The notes below the pieces were generated by a model that was given only the letters and a program-made list of their open reading frames with translations, searched no databases and was not told the origin of the DNA. Both the position numbers and the translations under genes were made by a program. Below, one piece after another: positions 24,244-34,093 of a DNA stretch of 64,000 nucleotides. Numbering within the stretch: position 1 is the stretch's first letter; each line of letters starts with the position of its first letter. The stretch lies in assembly GCF_008360935.1 (NCBI RefSeq), contig NZ_SRXO01000004.1:124001-188000 (forward strand). The letters are read 5' to 3'. The stretch is from Siccirubricoccus phaeus. Lineage in GTDB: Bacteria > Pseudomonadota > Alphaproteobacteria > Acetobacterales > Acetobacteraceae.

Positions 24244-27200
24244 TCACCACCCCCACACCTCTATGCTCCGCAGCCGGTCGGAAAGATCCTCCAGCCGGTG
24301 GGCGACGACGTGGACCACCTCGCCCTCGCGCTGCACCCGGCCGCGGCAGGCCAGCATGCCCGCGGAGAGGACAAGGCGGCGCTGCCGCTCGAAGACGGAT
24401 GACCAGACGATCAGGTTGGCCACGCCGGTCTCGTCCTCGATGGTGATGAACGTCACGCCCTTGGCGGAGCCGGGGCGCTGTCGCACCAGCACCATCCCCG
24501 CCACCGTCACCCAGCGCCCGTCGCGCGCTGCGGCGAGATCGGCGCAGGCCAGCATGCCGCAGGCGCGGAGATCCTCGCGCAGGAAGAAAACGGGGTGCCG
24601 CCGCAGGCTCAGGCCGGTGCTGCGGTAGTCCTCGACCACCTCGCGCCCCTCGGCCACCGGCGCCAGCGTGACGGGCGGCTCCACGGCCTCCGGACCCGGC
24701 CCGTTGCCGCGCTCCGCCGCGGCGAAGAGGGGCAAGGATTCGTCGGCAAGGCCGCGCACCGCCCACAGCGCCCGGCGCCGGTCGAGGCCGAAAGTCCGGA
24801 AGGCGTCCGCCTCCGCCAGCCGCTCCAGCCCCGCCCGGGGCAGGCCGGTGCGGCGCCAGAGCTCCTCGACCGAGCCGTAGGGCACCCTGCCCCGGTGCGC
24901 GACCAGCCGGGCGGCATCGGCGTTCGAAAGGCCCTGGACCATGCGCAGTCCGAGCCGGACGGCAAGGAATCGCCCAACCGGCTCCAGCGTGCAGTCCCAG
25001 CGCGAGGCGTTCACGCAGACCGGCCGGACCTCGACCCCGTGCTCGCGCGCGTCGCGCACCACCTGGGCGGGCGCGTAGAAGCCCATCGGCTGCGAGTTCA
25101 GCAGCGCCGCGCAGAACACGTCCGGGTGGTGACATTTCACCCAGGCCGAAGCGTAGGCGATCAACGCGAAGGAGGCGGCGTGGCTCTCCGGGAAGCCGTA
25201 GCTGCCGAATCCCTCGATCTGCGCGAAGGTGCGCTCGGCGAAGTCCCGGTCGTAGCCGTTCGCCACCATCCCGGTGATGAGCTTGTCCCGGAACACGGAG
25301 ACGCCGCCCTGGAACTTGAAGGTCGCCATGCTGCGCCGGAGCTGGTCGGCCTCGCCCGGGCTGAAGCCTGCGCAGTGGACGGCGACCTGCATCGCCTGTT
25401 CCTGGAACAGCGGCACGCCGAGCGTCTTGCCGAGGACCTTCTCCAGCTCGGGCTTTGGGTAACTGACCGGCTCCTTGTCCTCGCGCCGCCGCAGGTAAGG
25501 GTGGACCATGTCGCCTTGGATCGGACCGGGGCGGACGATCGCCACCTGGATGACGAGGTCGTAGAAGGTCTTGGGCTTCAGCCGCGGCAGCATGGCCATC
25601 TGCGCGCGGCTCTCGATCTGGAAGGTGCCGAGCGTGTCCGCCTTCCGGATCATTGCGTAGGTCGCCGGGTCCTCTGGCATGATGCTCGCCATGTCGAGCC
25701 GCTCGCCCTTGTGGTCTTCCAGCAGCTCGAAGGACCGCCGCAGGCAGCCGAGCATCCCGAGGCCCAGCACGTCCACCTTCATGAAGCCGAGCGCGTCGAT
25801 GTCGTCCTTGTCCCACTCCACCACCTGCCGCCCCGCCATCGCGGCGGGCGCGACCGGGACGAGCTCGTCGAGCCGGTCGTGCGTCAGCACGAAGCCGCCG
25901 GGATGCGTCCCGAGCTGGCGCGGGAAGCCGATCAGCTCGCGCGCCAGCTCCAGGGTCAGCCGCAGACGCCGGTCGGCGGGGTCGAGGTTCAGCTCCGTGG
26001 CGTGCTCCTCGGTGACGCCCTCCTCCGACCAGCCCCAGACCTGCGAGGCCAGCGCGCCGGTCACGTCCTCGGGCAGGCCCATGACCTTGCCGACGTCGCG
26101 TACGGCACCGCGGGCGCGGAAGCGCATCACCGTGGCGCAGAGCGCGGCGCGGTCGCGGCCGTAGCGGGCGTAGACCCACTGGATCACCTCCTCCCGCCGC
26201 TCGGCCTCGAAGTCCACGTCGATGTCGGGCGGCTCGCGCCGCTCGGCCGAGACGAAGCGCTCGAACAGGAGGCCGGAGCGCACCGGGTCGATGGAGGTGA
26301 CGCCGAGCACGTAGCAGACGGCCGAGTTCGCCGCGCTGCCCCGGCCCTGGCAGAGGATGCCCTTGCTGCGGGCGCAGGCGACGATGCTGCGGACGGTGAG
26401 GAAGTAGGGCGCATAGCCAAGCTCCGCGATCAGCGTCAGCTCGTGGCGGAGCTGGGCCGCCACGTCATCGGGCACGCCTTCCGGGTAGCGGGACGGCGCG
26501 GCCGCCCAGACCAGCCGCTCCAGCGCCTGCTGCGGCGAGAGCGCCGGATCCTCGACCTCGTCCGGGTACTGATAGCGCAGCTCGTCCAGGGAGAAGCGGC
26601 AGCGCCCGACCACCTCCAGCGTCCGCGCGACCGCCCCTGGGTGGCGGCGGAACAGGCGCGCCATCTCCTCCGGCCCGCGCAGGTGGCGATCGGCGGAGCG
26701 CTCGCGGCGGAAGCCTGCGGCCTCGATGGTGCAGCCCTCGCGGACGCAGGTGAGCACGTCTTGCAGGATGCGCCGCTCGGGCGCGTGGTAGAGCACGTCG
26801 CCGGTGGCGACGGCGGCCACCCGGGCGGCGCGCGCCATGTCCTCGAGGGCGCGCAGGCGAACGGCGTCCCCGGGGCGGCCGTGCAGGGTCAGCGCCAGGT
26901 GAGCGCGGTCGCCGAAGTCGGCGCGCAGGCGGGTGAGGCGAGCCTCCAAATCCTTGTCCGGCCGGTCCGGCACCAGGATGGCGAGCAGCCCCTCTCCATG
27001 CGCCGCGAAGTCATCCCAGGACAGGTCGCAGCCGCCGTGGCCCGCCCGGCCCTTGCCCAGGGTGAGCAGGCGGCAGAGCCGGGCGTAGGCGGCGCGGTCG
27101 GTCGGATAGACAAGGCAGGAGGGACCGTCGGCGAGATCGAGGCGGCAGCCGACCACCAGCCGCACGCCGGAGTCCTTGGCATGGCGGTGGGCGGAGACGA

Positions 27201-27345
27201 TGCCCGCCAGACTGTTACGGTCCGCGACGCCGAGCGCGGGAAGGCCGAGCGCGGCCGCCTGGGCGAACAGCTCCTCCGGGTGGCTGGCGCCGCGCAGGAA
27301 GGAGCAGTTCGTCGTGACCTGCAGCTCGGCGTAGGCGCCGGTCAC
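24244..27345 (-). CDS. dnaE2: error-prone DNA polymerase III alpha subunit DnaE2
   Basis: A 1033-aa C-family polymerase that acts with ImuA and ImuB in SOS-induced translesion synthesis. The PHP domain starts at [20 protein letters not shown], the polymerase active-site motif PPDIDVDFE is near residue 372, and the OB-fold near the C-terminus has [18 protein letters not shown]. Length (about 1030-1100 aa) and the missing C-terminal tau-binding region fit DnaE2 rather than DnaE1. The start is GTG, overlapping the stop of the 75-aa upstream gene (GTGA). It is the last gene of an operon preceded by a LexA box at 29826-29840. Confidence 0.95.
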   Translation of the reverse strand: MTGAYAELQVTTNCSFLRGASHPEELFAQAAALGLPALGVADRNSLAGIVSAHRHAKDSGVRLVVGCRLDLADGPSCLVYPTDRAAYARLCRLLTLGKGRAGHGGCDLSWDDFAAHGEGLLAILVPDRPDKDLEARLTRLRADFGDRAHLALTLHGRPGDAVRLRALEDMARAARVAAVATGDVLYHAPERRILQDVLTCVREGCTIEAAGFRRERSADRHLRGPEEMARLFRRHPGAVARTLEVVGRCRFSLDELRYQYPDEVEDPALSPQQALERLVWAAAPSRYPEGVPDDVAAQLRHELTLIAELGYAPYFLTVRSIVACARSKGILCQGRGSAANSAVCYVLGVTSIDPVRSGLLFERFVSAERREPPDIDVDFEAERREEVIQWVYARYGRDRAALCATVMRFRARGAVRDVGKVMGLPEDVTGALASQVWGWSEEGVTEEHATELNLDPADRRLRLTLELARELIGFPRQLGTHPGGFVLTHDRLDELVPVAPAAMAGRQVVEWDKDDIDALGFMKVDVLGLGMLGCLRRSFELLEDHKGERLDMASIMPEDPATYAMIRKADTLGTFQIESRAQMAMLPRLKPKTFYDLVIQVAIVRPGPIQGDMVHPYLRRREDKEPVSYPKPELEKVLGKTLGVPLFQEQAMQVAVHCAGFSPGEADQLRRSMATFKFQGGVSVFRDKLITGMVANGYDRDFAERTFAQIEGFGSYGFPESHAASFALIAYASAWVKCHHPDVFCAALLNSQPMGFYAPAQVVRDAREHGVEVRPVCVNASRWDCTLEPVGRFLAVRLGLRMVQGLSNADAARLVAHRGRVPYGSVEELWRRTGLPRAGLERLAEADAFRTFGLDRRRALWAVRGLADESLPLFAAAERGNGPGPEAVEPPVTLAPVAEGREVVEDYRSTGLSLRRHPVFFLREDLRACGMLACADLAAARDGRWVTVAGMVLVRQRPGSAKGVTFITIEDETGVANLIVWSSVFERQRRLVLSAGMLACRGRVQREGEVVHVVAHRLEDLSDRLRSIEVWGW

Positions 27346-27569
27346 GGCCTGCGGTGGTGCGGGCTGGTCGAGGGCGCCGGGCCCTCCGGGCGCCGCATCA
27401 GCACGTAGCCGCTGCGCTCGAGGTGGCGGACGAGCCGCTCGGCGGTGATCCGGGCCATGGCCTCGTCGGCGTGGTGCACGCGCTTCCGGCCGTCGTAGCG
27501 CAGCGCGAAGCTCAGGCTCTCCGCGATCTCCTCCGGGGTGGCGGGGCGCAGGCGTGGGTCGTCGATCAC
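27342..27569 (-). CDS. small conserved protein of the imu operon, 75 aa
   Basis: GTG at 27569 follows a GAGGACC ribosome site, and the stop overlaps the dnaE2 start. The sequence has [20 protein letters not shown] and [20 protein letters not shown], a compact helical protein. I recall similar small proteins encoded beside alphaproteobacterial genes of varied function, including imuB-dnaE2. Position suggests a role in mutasome assembly or regulation, but that is inference. Confidence 0.75.
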   Translation of the reverse strand: MIDDPRLRPATPEEIAESLSFALRYDGRKRVHHADEAMARITAERLVRHLERSGYVLMRRPEGPAPSTSPHHRRP

Positions 27570-27582
27570 CGGAGGTCCTCCG

Positions 27583-29112
27583 TCAGAAGATGCCGTGCAG
27601 GAACCAAGTGAGGTCGCCAGTCGCGGGGTCGGCGCCGTCGCCGCGGCGGAAGAGCCAGAAGCGTTGCCCGGCCTCGTCCTCCACGGCCCAGTAGTCGCGC
27701 ACCGCCCGCCGCTCGCCGTCGCGGCGCCACCACTCGCCCGCGATGCGCTCCGGCCCGTCGGCGCGCCGGACGCGGTGGCGCACCCGGCGCCAGGAGAAGG
27801 CGGCCGGTGGCTGGTCGGGCAGCACCGACAGCACCTCGACCGGCTGCGGCGGCGCGAGCAGGCGCACCGGCCGCGGCAGGCCGGACGGCCACACGGCGTG
27901 GCCGGGGTCGGCGAGCGGCGGCGCACGCCGGGCCGAGCGTTCGGGCACGTCGCTCTCGACGGGGAGGACGTGGAACACCCGCGCGGCGCCAAAGCGGGCG
28001 GCGAGTCGGTCCACCAGGGGCGCGAGGTCGACCTCCGCCCCCGCGCCACCCGCCAGCGGCACAGCGGCCTGCGCCGGGGCGAGCGGCTCGGCCAGGGCGA
28101 CGACCAGGCGCATGGCGGCGACCCCGAAGCCGGGGTCCACCTCCTCCAGCCGCTCGCCGAGCAGCCGGGCGAGGTGGCGCGGGTCGCGCGTCGGCCGCGC
28201 GGTCCCGGCGCGCAGGACCTTGGTCGCGTCGTCCACCCGCTCGAACAGCAGGTCGAGGCGGCGCGCGCCGAGGCCCGCCCGCTCCAGCCCGGCGCAGACA
28301 GCCTCGGCCAGCCCGCCGATGGCGAGGCGCAGCGCCTCGGCGGTCAGCAATGGCTCGCGGAAGGCCAGAGTGTGCTGCACCGCCTCGGGAGGCACCACCG
28401 GCGTGATAGGCTCCGGCGCGCTGCCGAGTGCCTGGTCGAGACGCCGGAGCGCCTCCGCGCCGAAGCGCCGCGCCAGCGGGCCGCGCGGGGTCGAGACCAG
28501 CTGGCCGATGAGATCGAGCCCGAGCCGCCGCAGGCCCGCCACCGTCTCGCCGGGCAGGCGCAGCGCCGCCACGGGCAGCAGGGCAATGGCGTCGGCCTGC
28601 CCGCCGGGTGGGACCACCGTCACCGGGTCCCGCGCGTGGCGGGCCACCGCCCAGGCCGCGCCGGGCGTGTCGGCCACGGCGGCACTGGCGGTGACGCCCG
28701 AGCGCCCGAGGCGCCCGAGCAAATCCTTGAGCATCGCTTCCTCGCCGCCATGCAGGTGGGCGCAGCCGGTGACGTCGAGCCAGATCCCGTCCGGTGGGTC
28801 GGGAGCGGTGAGCGGGGAGTAGCGCAGGCACCAAGCGGCGACGTCGGCGAGCGCGTCGGCATCACCCTCTGGGTCGGCTACGGCTACCTCCAGCCCGGGC
28901 ACCATGGCCTGGGCGTGGGCGAGCGGCATGCCTGGGCGCAGGCCGAGCACATGCGCAGCTCGGTTCGCCGCGACGACCGTGAGGCGGCGGCCGTCATGCG
29001 CGCGCGTCACCAGCGGTGCCTCAACCGGCGGCACGGCGGCGCCCTGCCCTTGGGCCCTGCGCAGCCGGTCGGTCGGCCAGGTCGGCAGCCAGAGCGAGAC
29101 GACCCTGCGCAT
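27583..29112 (-). CDS. imuB: ImuB, Y-family polymerase-like mutasome protein
   Basis: A 509-aa Y-family polymerase homologue that is considered inactive and links DnaE2 to the beta clamp. Visible are the N-terminal MRRVVSLWLPTWPTDRLRRA, the palm-like GIWLDVTGCAHLHGGEEAM, a helix-hairpin-helix-like GLRRLGLDLIGQLVSTPRG, and the typical ImuB C-terminus WRRVRHRVRRADGPERIAGEWW with RFWLFRRGD and WFLHGIF. ATG 29112 is used; an upstream TTG at 29127 is possible. It overlaps the end of imuA by 92 bases and is followed 13 bases later by the 75-aa gene. Confidence 0.93.
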   Translation of the reverse strand: MRRVVSLWLPTWPTDRLRRAQGQGAAVPPVEAPLVTRAHDGRRLTVVAANRAAHVLGLRPGMPLAHAQAMVPGLEVAVADPEGDADALADVAAWCLRYSPLTAPDPPDGIWLDVTGCAHLHGGEEAMLKDLLGRLGRSGVTASAAVADTPGAAWAVARHARDPVTVVPPGGQADAIALLPVAALRLPGETVAGLRRLGLDLIGQLVSTPRGPLARRFGAEALRRLDQALGSAPEPITPVVPPEAVQHTLAFREPLLTAEALRLAIGGLAEAVCAGLERAGLGARRLDLLFERVDDATKVLRAGTARPTRDPRHLARLLGERLEEVDPGFGVAAMRLVVALAEPLAPAQAAVPLAGGAGAEVDLAPLVDRLAARFGAARVFHVLPVESDVPERSARRAPPLADPGHAVWPSGLPRPVRLLAPPQPVEVLSVLPDQPPAAFSWRRVRHRVRRADGPERIAGEWWRRDGERRAVRDYWAVEDEAGQRFWLFRRGDGADPATGDLTWFLHGIF

Positions 29113-29803
29113 CGGGGCACTCCACAATCCAAGAGCAGGGTTCGCCGCCGCGGGCGCGCAGCAGCTCGAGCCGCCAGCGCGCCCTGCCGAGGCCGGGCGT
29201 GTCGGGCGACCAGGGCAGCGGCGGGGCGGAGGGCAGGGAAGCGACGCGCCAGCGGGTCACCGCTGCGCTCGGCTCGGCCAAGCCGGGGTCGTCGTGCCGG
29301 GGGCTGCGGCGGAGGGCGAAGGCGATGGCGCCGGTTGCCTCGGCGGCGAGCTGGAGGCGGCGCGAGGCGGTCAGGCCGAGACGGCCCGGCACCTCGCCGA
29401 CCACGCCCGCGAGGCCGGGGTGACGCAGCCCCTCCTCAACGGCCGCCAGCACCTCCCGGCCCGCCTCGACGTGCAGGACGCGCTCCGGACCGAGGCCGAC
29501 CTCGGCCAGGGCCGGGGCGAAGAGGTCGAAGTGGGTGGAGACCCACAGCACCGGTCCGGCCGCCCGGGCAAGGACGCTGGCGGCCAGCAGGGCCGCGGTG
29601 GCGCCGTGCTCGGTATCGGGGCCGGACCCGGCAGCCTCGTGCAGGGCGCCCCGGGCGATGCCGCCTCCGGGCAGTGCGGCATCAATCCCCGGGACGCCAA
29701 AAGGGACGACGGCCAATCGGCCCGGCGGGAGCGGGCGGCGCTCGATGCGCGCCACCCGCTCCCTGAGGTCCTCCAGCAATGCCATCCGACCGCTCCCGGC
29801 CAT
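29021..29803 (-). CDS. imuA: ImuA, SOS mutagenesis RecA-like protein
   Basis: A 260-aa RecA/SulA-like protein of the ImuA-ImuB-DnaE2 translesion system. Features are GIDAALPGGGIARGALHEAAG (a degenerate Walker A region), a hydrophobic strand GPVLWVSTHFDLFAP, and ATGAIAFALRRSP near the C-terminus. The ATG at 29803 is chosen because GGAGGT lies nine bases upstream; an inner ATG at 29785 is possible. It is the first gene of the operon, 23 bases downstream of a perfect GTTC-N7-GTTC box, so it is expected to be LexA repressed and induced by DNA damage. Confidence 0.9.
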   Translation of the reverse strand: MAGSGRMALLEDLRERVARIERRPLPPGRLAVVPFGVPGIDAALPGGGIARGALHEAAGSGPDTEHGATAALLAASVLARAAGPVLWVSTHFDLFAPALAEVGLGPERVLHVEAGREVLAAVEEGLRHPGLAGVVGEVPGRLGLTASRRLQLAAEATGAIAFALRRSPRHDDPGLAEPSAAVTRWRVASLPSAPPLPWSPDTPGLGRARWRLELLRARGGEPCSWIVECPDAQGRLALAADLADRPAAQGPRAGRRRAAG

Positions 29804-29825
29804 GTCCACCCACCTCCGTCGTCCG

Positions 29826-29840
29826 GAACATACAGCGAAC
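29826..29840 (-). promoter_or_regulatory. LexA SOS box
   Basis: On the minus strand the sequence reads GTTCGCTGTATGTTC, an exact match to the alphaproteobacterial LexA consensus GTTC-N7-GTTC. It lies 23 bases before the imuA start and should control imuA-imuB-75aa-dnaE2. Confidence 0.9.
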
Positions 29841-30510
29841 AAACGAGTCGCGGGAAGGTCGGATCCACACCGACAGGTTGTGGGCGGTTGTGGAAAACGG
29901 GGGTTCATCCCGATGCCACGAGCATGGTGCGCTCCCCAGGCGGGTACCGGCAAAGCCGTCGCCGCTCCCGTTGGATCGCCTGCGGCTGCCTGGCCAGCGT
30001 GGAGGTTCCGTGGTTTGCCGAGCCATCGACGGTCCGGCGGCACCGCCTCCGGGCGCCGGGGGCCCGGCTCGGCTCTTCACCGTCGGCTCCCCGGGCGGTG
30101 CGTCGCCGCTGGCACCGAGGCCGCCGAGATCGGGTCGCTCGCCATGACCTAGTGGGTCACTTGTCTCGGACTGTGCCATTCCTGTGGGCTGCGGCCGCGC
30201 GGCGATAGCGGCCACGCGGGTATGAGCGCCCGAGCCGCCGAGGGCACGTGCATTGCCGCGTTGCTTTCGCCGTCGCTTCCGGCGTTTGCCGTTCCAGCGG
30301 AAGGGCGTGGGTTGCCGGGTCTGGGAGAGCGGCGCTCCTACGCTGCGTAGGTCAAGCACGAACGGACGAAGGTGCTCGCGGAGACCCGGATTGGGGTTCC
30401 CGTCGAGGAACCCGAAGAGGCGCGGCCAGCTATGCTCCCGCCGGATGGCCCCGGTCTGGCCCTCGCGCTCGGGCCGGGCGCGTCCGCCGCCCCCGCAGGG
30501 AGGGAAGGGG
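29841..30510. other. 670-base region without recognised gene
   Basis: Between the SOS promoter and the HEQEH-protein gene. Long antisense-style frames exist on both strands, but none has a start, ribosome site and recognisable product together. A minus-strand stretch around 30270-30420 (LREHLRPFVLDLRSVG, then RWNGKRRKRRRKQR) might be a decayed mobile-element fragment, but I could not name it. Confidence 0.4.
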
Positions 30511-31353
30511 ATGGCTCGAGGTGCTTCCAAGATAGCAATGGCCGCTCTGCTCCACCTGACGGCCTCCGGCGGCGCCCTGGCGAACCACTGCCCGCGGGAG
30601 TTCGGCTCGCAGTGCTGCGGGCGGACCGACCCGGGTCCGCATCCCAGGGCGGACGAGGGGTGGCGCTGGGTCTGCGAGTGGCCCGACGGCTGCCACCACC
30701 GGTGCCACGGGGTCAAGGACGAACCCGGGACCGGCGGGTCCGGGCCACCGTTGCTGATGCTTCCCCAGAACACCGTCCAGGGGAGCTGCCGCGCCTTCAA
30801 CGAGCGCATGCAGTCGCCGGGGATCACCAAGAAGTCCGGGAAGACGCAGGCAGGGTGGGGCGGCTACACGGCGTTCGAGGTCCGGTTCGACGCGAAGTGG
30901 ACGTGGAGTTCCGTCTCCTCGGGCCAGCAAGGCGGCCAAGTCAAGCGCTGCATCAAGGTCACGGCCGTCGTGCCGAACTTCAGGCTCGAAGTGGCCGAGC
31001 TGGACATCCTCCAATGGGAGCCCGGCTCGGAGCCAACGGGCAGGTGCAAGCAGGCATACGACGATTGGCAGCGGAGGGCCATGGCACACGAGCAGGAGCA
31101 CGTCCCGCGCGCCGAGGCGATCGTGCGGGACAGGAATGCAGGGTGGAAGCCCCGCGCATTCACCCCGACCGTGTGCGGCACGGGAGCCGACGCGGCGGCG
31201 GCGCTGGATGACGCGAAACGGGCGGCGAAGGAGCGAGTGGAGGATCACGTGCGGCGCTCCGCCGAGGAGATCGCGCCCGTCATCGAGGAGAACGGGAAGG
31301 AAATGGACAAGAGCAACAAGGTCGGCTTCATGGACTGCTCCTCCTGTCCCTGA
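30511..31353 (+). CDS. secreted protein with HEQEH metalloprotease-like motif
   Basis: A 280-aa protein. The N-terminus MARGASKIAMAALLHLTASG with cleavage near ALANHC is a signal peptide. Six or more cysteines follow in the first 50 mature residues (CPREFGSQCC, CEWPDGCHHRC). The central part WGGYTAFEVRFDAKWTW and LEVAELDILQWEPGSE is beta rich. RRAMAHEQEHVPRAEAIV contains HExxH, a zinc-protease-like motif reminiscent of DUF922 secreted putative proteases. AGGGAGGGAAGG precedes ATG 30511. The N-terminal Cys-rich part and the family assignment are uncertain. Confidence 0.75.
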   Translation: MARGASKIAMAALLHLTASGGALANHCPREFGSQCCGRTDPGPHPRADEGWRWVCEWPDGCHHRCHGVKDEPGTGGSGPPLLMLPQNTVQGSCRAFNERMQSPGITKKSGKTQAGWGGYTAFEVRFDAKWTWSSVSSGQQGGQVKRCIKVTAVVPNFRLEVAELDILQWEPGSEPTGRCKQAYDDWQRRAMAHEQEHVPRAEAIVRDRNAGWKPRAFTPTVCGTGADAAAALDDAKRAAKERVEDHVRRSAEEIAPVIEENGKEMDKSNKVGFMDCSSCP

Positions 31354-31642
31354 GGGACACGGCAGGTCCTCTTGGTGCGCCCTTGGCCGGATCGCGATCG
31401 GGCGCGGCATCGGGGACTCATCGAGGCGTCAGGGGGCGCGGGGTGGGTCCGCCACCCACCCCAAGTGGGGCCAGCGGACGCCAGGAGGGCCTGTGCCGCG
31501 CCGCCCTCGGGTCGCCTCCAGGAAATAACGATGCCAGCTCGACGCCATGCCGGGAGTCGGGCGAGATGCCCAACCCGGCGGCTCGACGGACTCCAATTTG
31601 GCGCGCCCGGGATCCGGTGGGCGACGCGCCCGCACGCCCGGA

Positions 31643-33481
31643 TCACCCGGGCCGTCCCAGGGCCGCGACCAACGGCGCGCGCAGCCGATACTCGACGCCG
31701 CCGGGCGCGAAGGTGAGCTCCGCATCGGCGCCGAACTGGTGCGCCAAGCCGCGCTCCAGCAGCCGCGAGCCGAACCCGCGCCGCGCCGGGGGCCACACGC
31801 GCGGGCCGCCGCGCTCGCGCCAGCGCACCTCCAGCAGGTCGCCTGGCCCTGCGGTGGTCTGCCACGAGACCTCGGCGCGCCCCCCCGGGGCCGAGAGCGC
31901 CCCGTACTTCGCCGCGTTGGTGGCGAGCTCGTGCAGGGCCAGGTGCAGCGCGATGGCGGCCTCGGGCCGCAGCCACACCCCGGGGCCATCGGCGGACACC
32001 CGCTCGGCCCCCGCCTCCCCGCCCGCGTGCGGGGCCAGGGTGCGGCGGACCACCTCGGCGAGCGCGACGCCCTGCCACGCCCCCCGCGTGAGCAGGTCGT
32101 GCGCGGCGGCCAGAGCGACGAGGCGGGCCTGGAACGCCTCCCGGAAGCCCTCTGCCGTCGCGGCACCCCGCGCGGTCTGGGCGGCGATCGACTGGACGGA
32201 GGCGAGCGTGTTCTTCACGCGGTGGTCCAGCTCCCGCAGCAGGAGCCGCTGCCCCGCCTCGGCCTCCTTCGCCGCGGTCACGTCCCGCGCCAGCCCGGCC
32301 GCCCGGCGCACCCGCCCCTCCGCGTCGCGCACGGGGAAGCCGACGTCGCGCACCCAGCGCACCTGCCCGTCTGCGGGCCGGACGATGCGGTACTCGGCGT
32401 CGACCCGCCCGCCCGCGAGCGCGGCGGGCAGCGCCTCCAGCACCCGGGCGCGGTCCTCCGGGTGCAGCATCCCCGCCCAGCGGCCGAGGTCGTCCATGAC
32501 CTCGGCGCGCGGCACACCCCAGACCGCCTCGAAGGCGGGGCTGAGGTACTCGAGGCGCCTGGTCTCGGCGTCGACCACCCAGAGCACGTCGGCCGTGGCC
32601 TCCGCGAAGCCGCGAAAGCGCGCCTCGCTCTCCCGTAGCGCCGCCTCGGCGCGCCGGGCCTCCTCGACGTTGGTGCTCGTGCCGAACCAGAGCTCGGAAT
32701 GGCCCTCGCGGCCCCGCAGCGGCAGGCCGCGGCTCTCGAACCGCTCGTAGGTGCCGTCGCGGCCGCACAGCCGGTGCTCGACCCGGAGTTCGCCGGTTCC
32801 GACAGCGGCGCGCCACGCATCCAACACGCGGCCGCGGTCCTCCGGGTGTACGGCGGCGAGCCAGCCGAACCCGACCGCCTCCTCCGCGGTCAGGCCCGTG
32901 TGCTCGGTCCAGCGCCGGTTGGCGTAGCTCCAGGCACCGCCCGGACGGGCGCTCCAGACGAGGTGGGGCATGGTGTCGGCGGCGGAGCGCAGCATGGCGT
33001 TGGCGTCGGCCAGCTCGGCTGTGCGCTCCGCCACGCGCCGCTCGAGCTCCTGGTTGGCGCGCGCGAGCGCGTCGTTCGCCCGGGCCAGCTCCTCCCCCTG
33101 CGCCCGCAGCTCCTCGTTGGCGACGTGCAGCTCTTCGGCGAAGGTCTCCACCTCGGCCTGCCGCGCCTCGGCCGCGGCCAGCCTGCCCCGGAGCGCCTCG
33201 CCGCCGGAGGGAGCGGGCCCGCGCCCGACCGCGGCCAGCTGCGCGCGGACGGCGTGTAGTTCCGCGGCCATGGCGTCGCGCTCGCGGACGGTGGCGGCGA
33301 CCTTGGCGCGCGCGGCCTCGGCCATGGCGTCGCGCTCGCGGATGGCGGCGGCGGCCTCAGCGCGCGCGTCCTCGGCCGCAACGAGGGCCTGCTCGACCTC
33401 GTCGTCCGTCCTGTCGCCGCCGGGCCCGTGCCGCCCCGGCTGCGGCGGGGCTCCCGACGAGTCTCTCCTGCTTCGCGCCAT
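31643..33481 (-). CDS. PAS-containing HWE-family sensor histidine kinase
   Basis: A 612-aa kinase without transmembrane segments, so probably cytoplasmic. Residues 30-150 are a long Ala/Arg/Glu coiled coil. PAS domains lie at about 165-285 (MPHLVWSARPGGAWSYANRR) and 290-410 (VLWVVDAETRRLEYLSPAF), each with a PAC-like tail. The phosphorylation site is ELDHRVKNTLASVQSIAAQT near 419, and the ATP-binding part has HELATNAAKYGALS and RGFGSRLLE, both typical of HWE kinases, which are common in alphaproteobacteria. No response-regulator gene is adjacent, so the partner is unknown. It converges with the HEQEH-protein gene. Confidence 0.92.
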   Translation of the reverse strand: MARSRRDSSGAPPQPGRHGPGGDRTDDEVEQALVAAEDARAEAAAAIRERDAMAEAARAKVAATVRERDAMAAELHAVRAQLAAVGRGPAPSGGEALRGRLAAAEARQAEVETFAEELHVANEELRAQGEELARANDALARANQELERRVAERTAELADANAMLRSAADTMPHLVWSARPGGAWSYANRRWTEHTGLTAEEAVGFGWLAAVHPEDRGRVLDAWRAAVGTGELRVEHRLCGRDGTYERFESRGLPLRGREGHSELWFGTSTNVEEARRAEAALRESEARFRGFAEATADVLWVVDAETRRLEYLSPAFEAVWGVPRAEVMDDLGRWAGMLHPEDRARVLEALPAALAGGRVDAEYRIVRPADGQVRWVRDVGFPVRDAEGRVRRAAGLARDVTAAKEAEAGQRLLLRELDHRVKNTLASVQSIAAQTARGAATAEGFREAFQARLVALAAAHDLLTRGAWQGVALAEVVRRTLAPHAGGEAGAERVSADGPGVWLRPEAAIALHLALHELATNAAKYGALSAPGGRAEVSWQTTAGPGDLLEVRWRERGGPRVWPPARRGFGSRLLERGLAHQFGADAELTFAPGGVEYRLRAPLVAALGRPG

Positions 33482-33610
33482 CCCGCCACTGCCGCCTAGA
33501 CGCCATCCGGAACGGCGCCGCCCGGGGCGAGGTTCGTTCCCGCCCGCTTGCTCTCGGCGGAGCCAGCCCCCCTCCTTGATGCCTCGTTCTCCGAGGCATA
33601 GCGTCCCGGC

Positions 33611-34036
33611 ATGCCCAAGCAGCCCGCCCTCCGCGCCGTCCCCCGTCCTTCCCCGGACTTCACCGACCGGGGGTACTGGGCCGGGACCATCAAGATGGCC
33701 CTCAGCCGCTTCTTCGTGCTCCAGGTCCTGCACGACGGCCCGGCGCATGGCTACGACATCGCGCGCGCCGTCGAGCGGACCACCAACGGCTGCTGCTCGC
33801 CCTCCGAGGGCGCCCTCTACCCGACGCTCCGCGAGTTCGAGCAGGGCGGCTACGTGACCTCCGAGACCGAGGTCGTCTCCGGCCGCGAGCGCCGCGTCTA
33901 CACCCTGACCGACAAGGGCCGCGAAGCCTTCCGGGTCGGCCTGGAGGCGTGGATGGACGCCACCGCGGCGCTCACCGAGACCGGCCGCGCAGCCCAGGCC
34001 CGCGCCCGGGAGAAGGGGCCCGGCTGCAACTGCTGA
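33611..34036 (+). CDS. PadR-family regulator with cysteine pairs
   Basis: A 141-aa winged-helix repressor. The PadR core is clear: LSRFFVLQVLHDGPAHGYDI, EGALYPTLREFEQGGYV, RRVYTLTDKGREAF. Unusual are cysteines at NGCCSPS within the wing-helix region and GCNC at the extreme C-terminus. They could coordinate a thiophilic metal or metalloid. It lies 57 bases upstream of a flavoprotein gene whose ends carry several Cys-Cys pairs, followed by an MFS gene in an ATGA overlap. That suggests it senses the substrate of that operon, perhaps arsenic or a related element (inference). Confidence 0.88.
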   Translation: MPKQPALRAVPRPSPDFTDRGYWAGTIKMALSRFFVLQVLHDGPAHGYDIARAVERTTNGCCSPSEGALYPTLREFEQGGYVTSETEVVSGRERRVYTLTDKGREAFRVGLEAWMDATAALTETGRAAQARAREKGPGCNC

Positions 34037-34093
34037 GCCCCCATTTGCCCCCATACATCGCCCATCGAGGCGTGTTCTGACGGAGGATCCGAG

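Noticed and set aside
24595-27408. 937-codon open frame on the plus strand
   Set aside because: It is the antisense shadow of dnaE2.
29841-30510. genes on either strand
   Set aside because: Frames have no ribosome site, no signal or domain and mixed codon bias.
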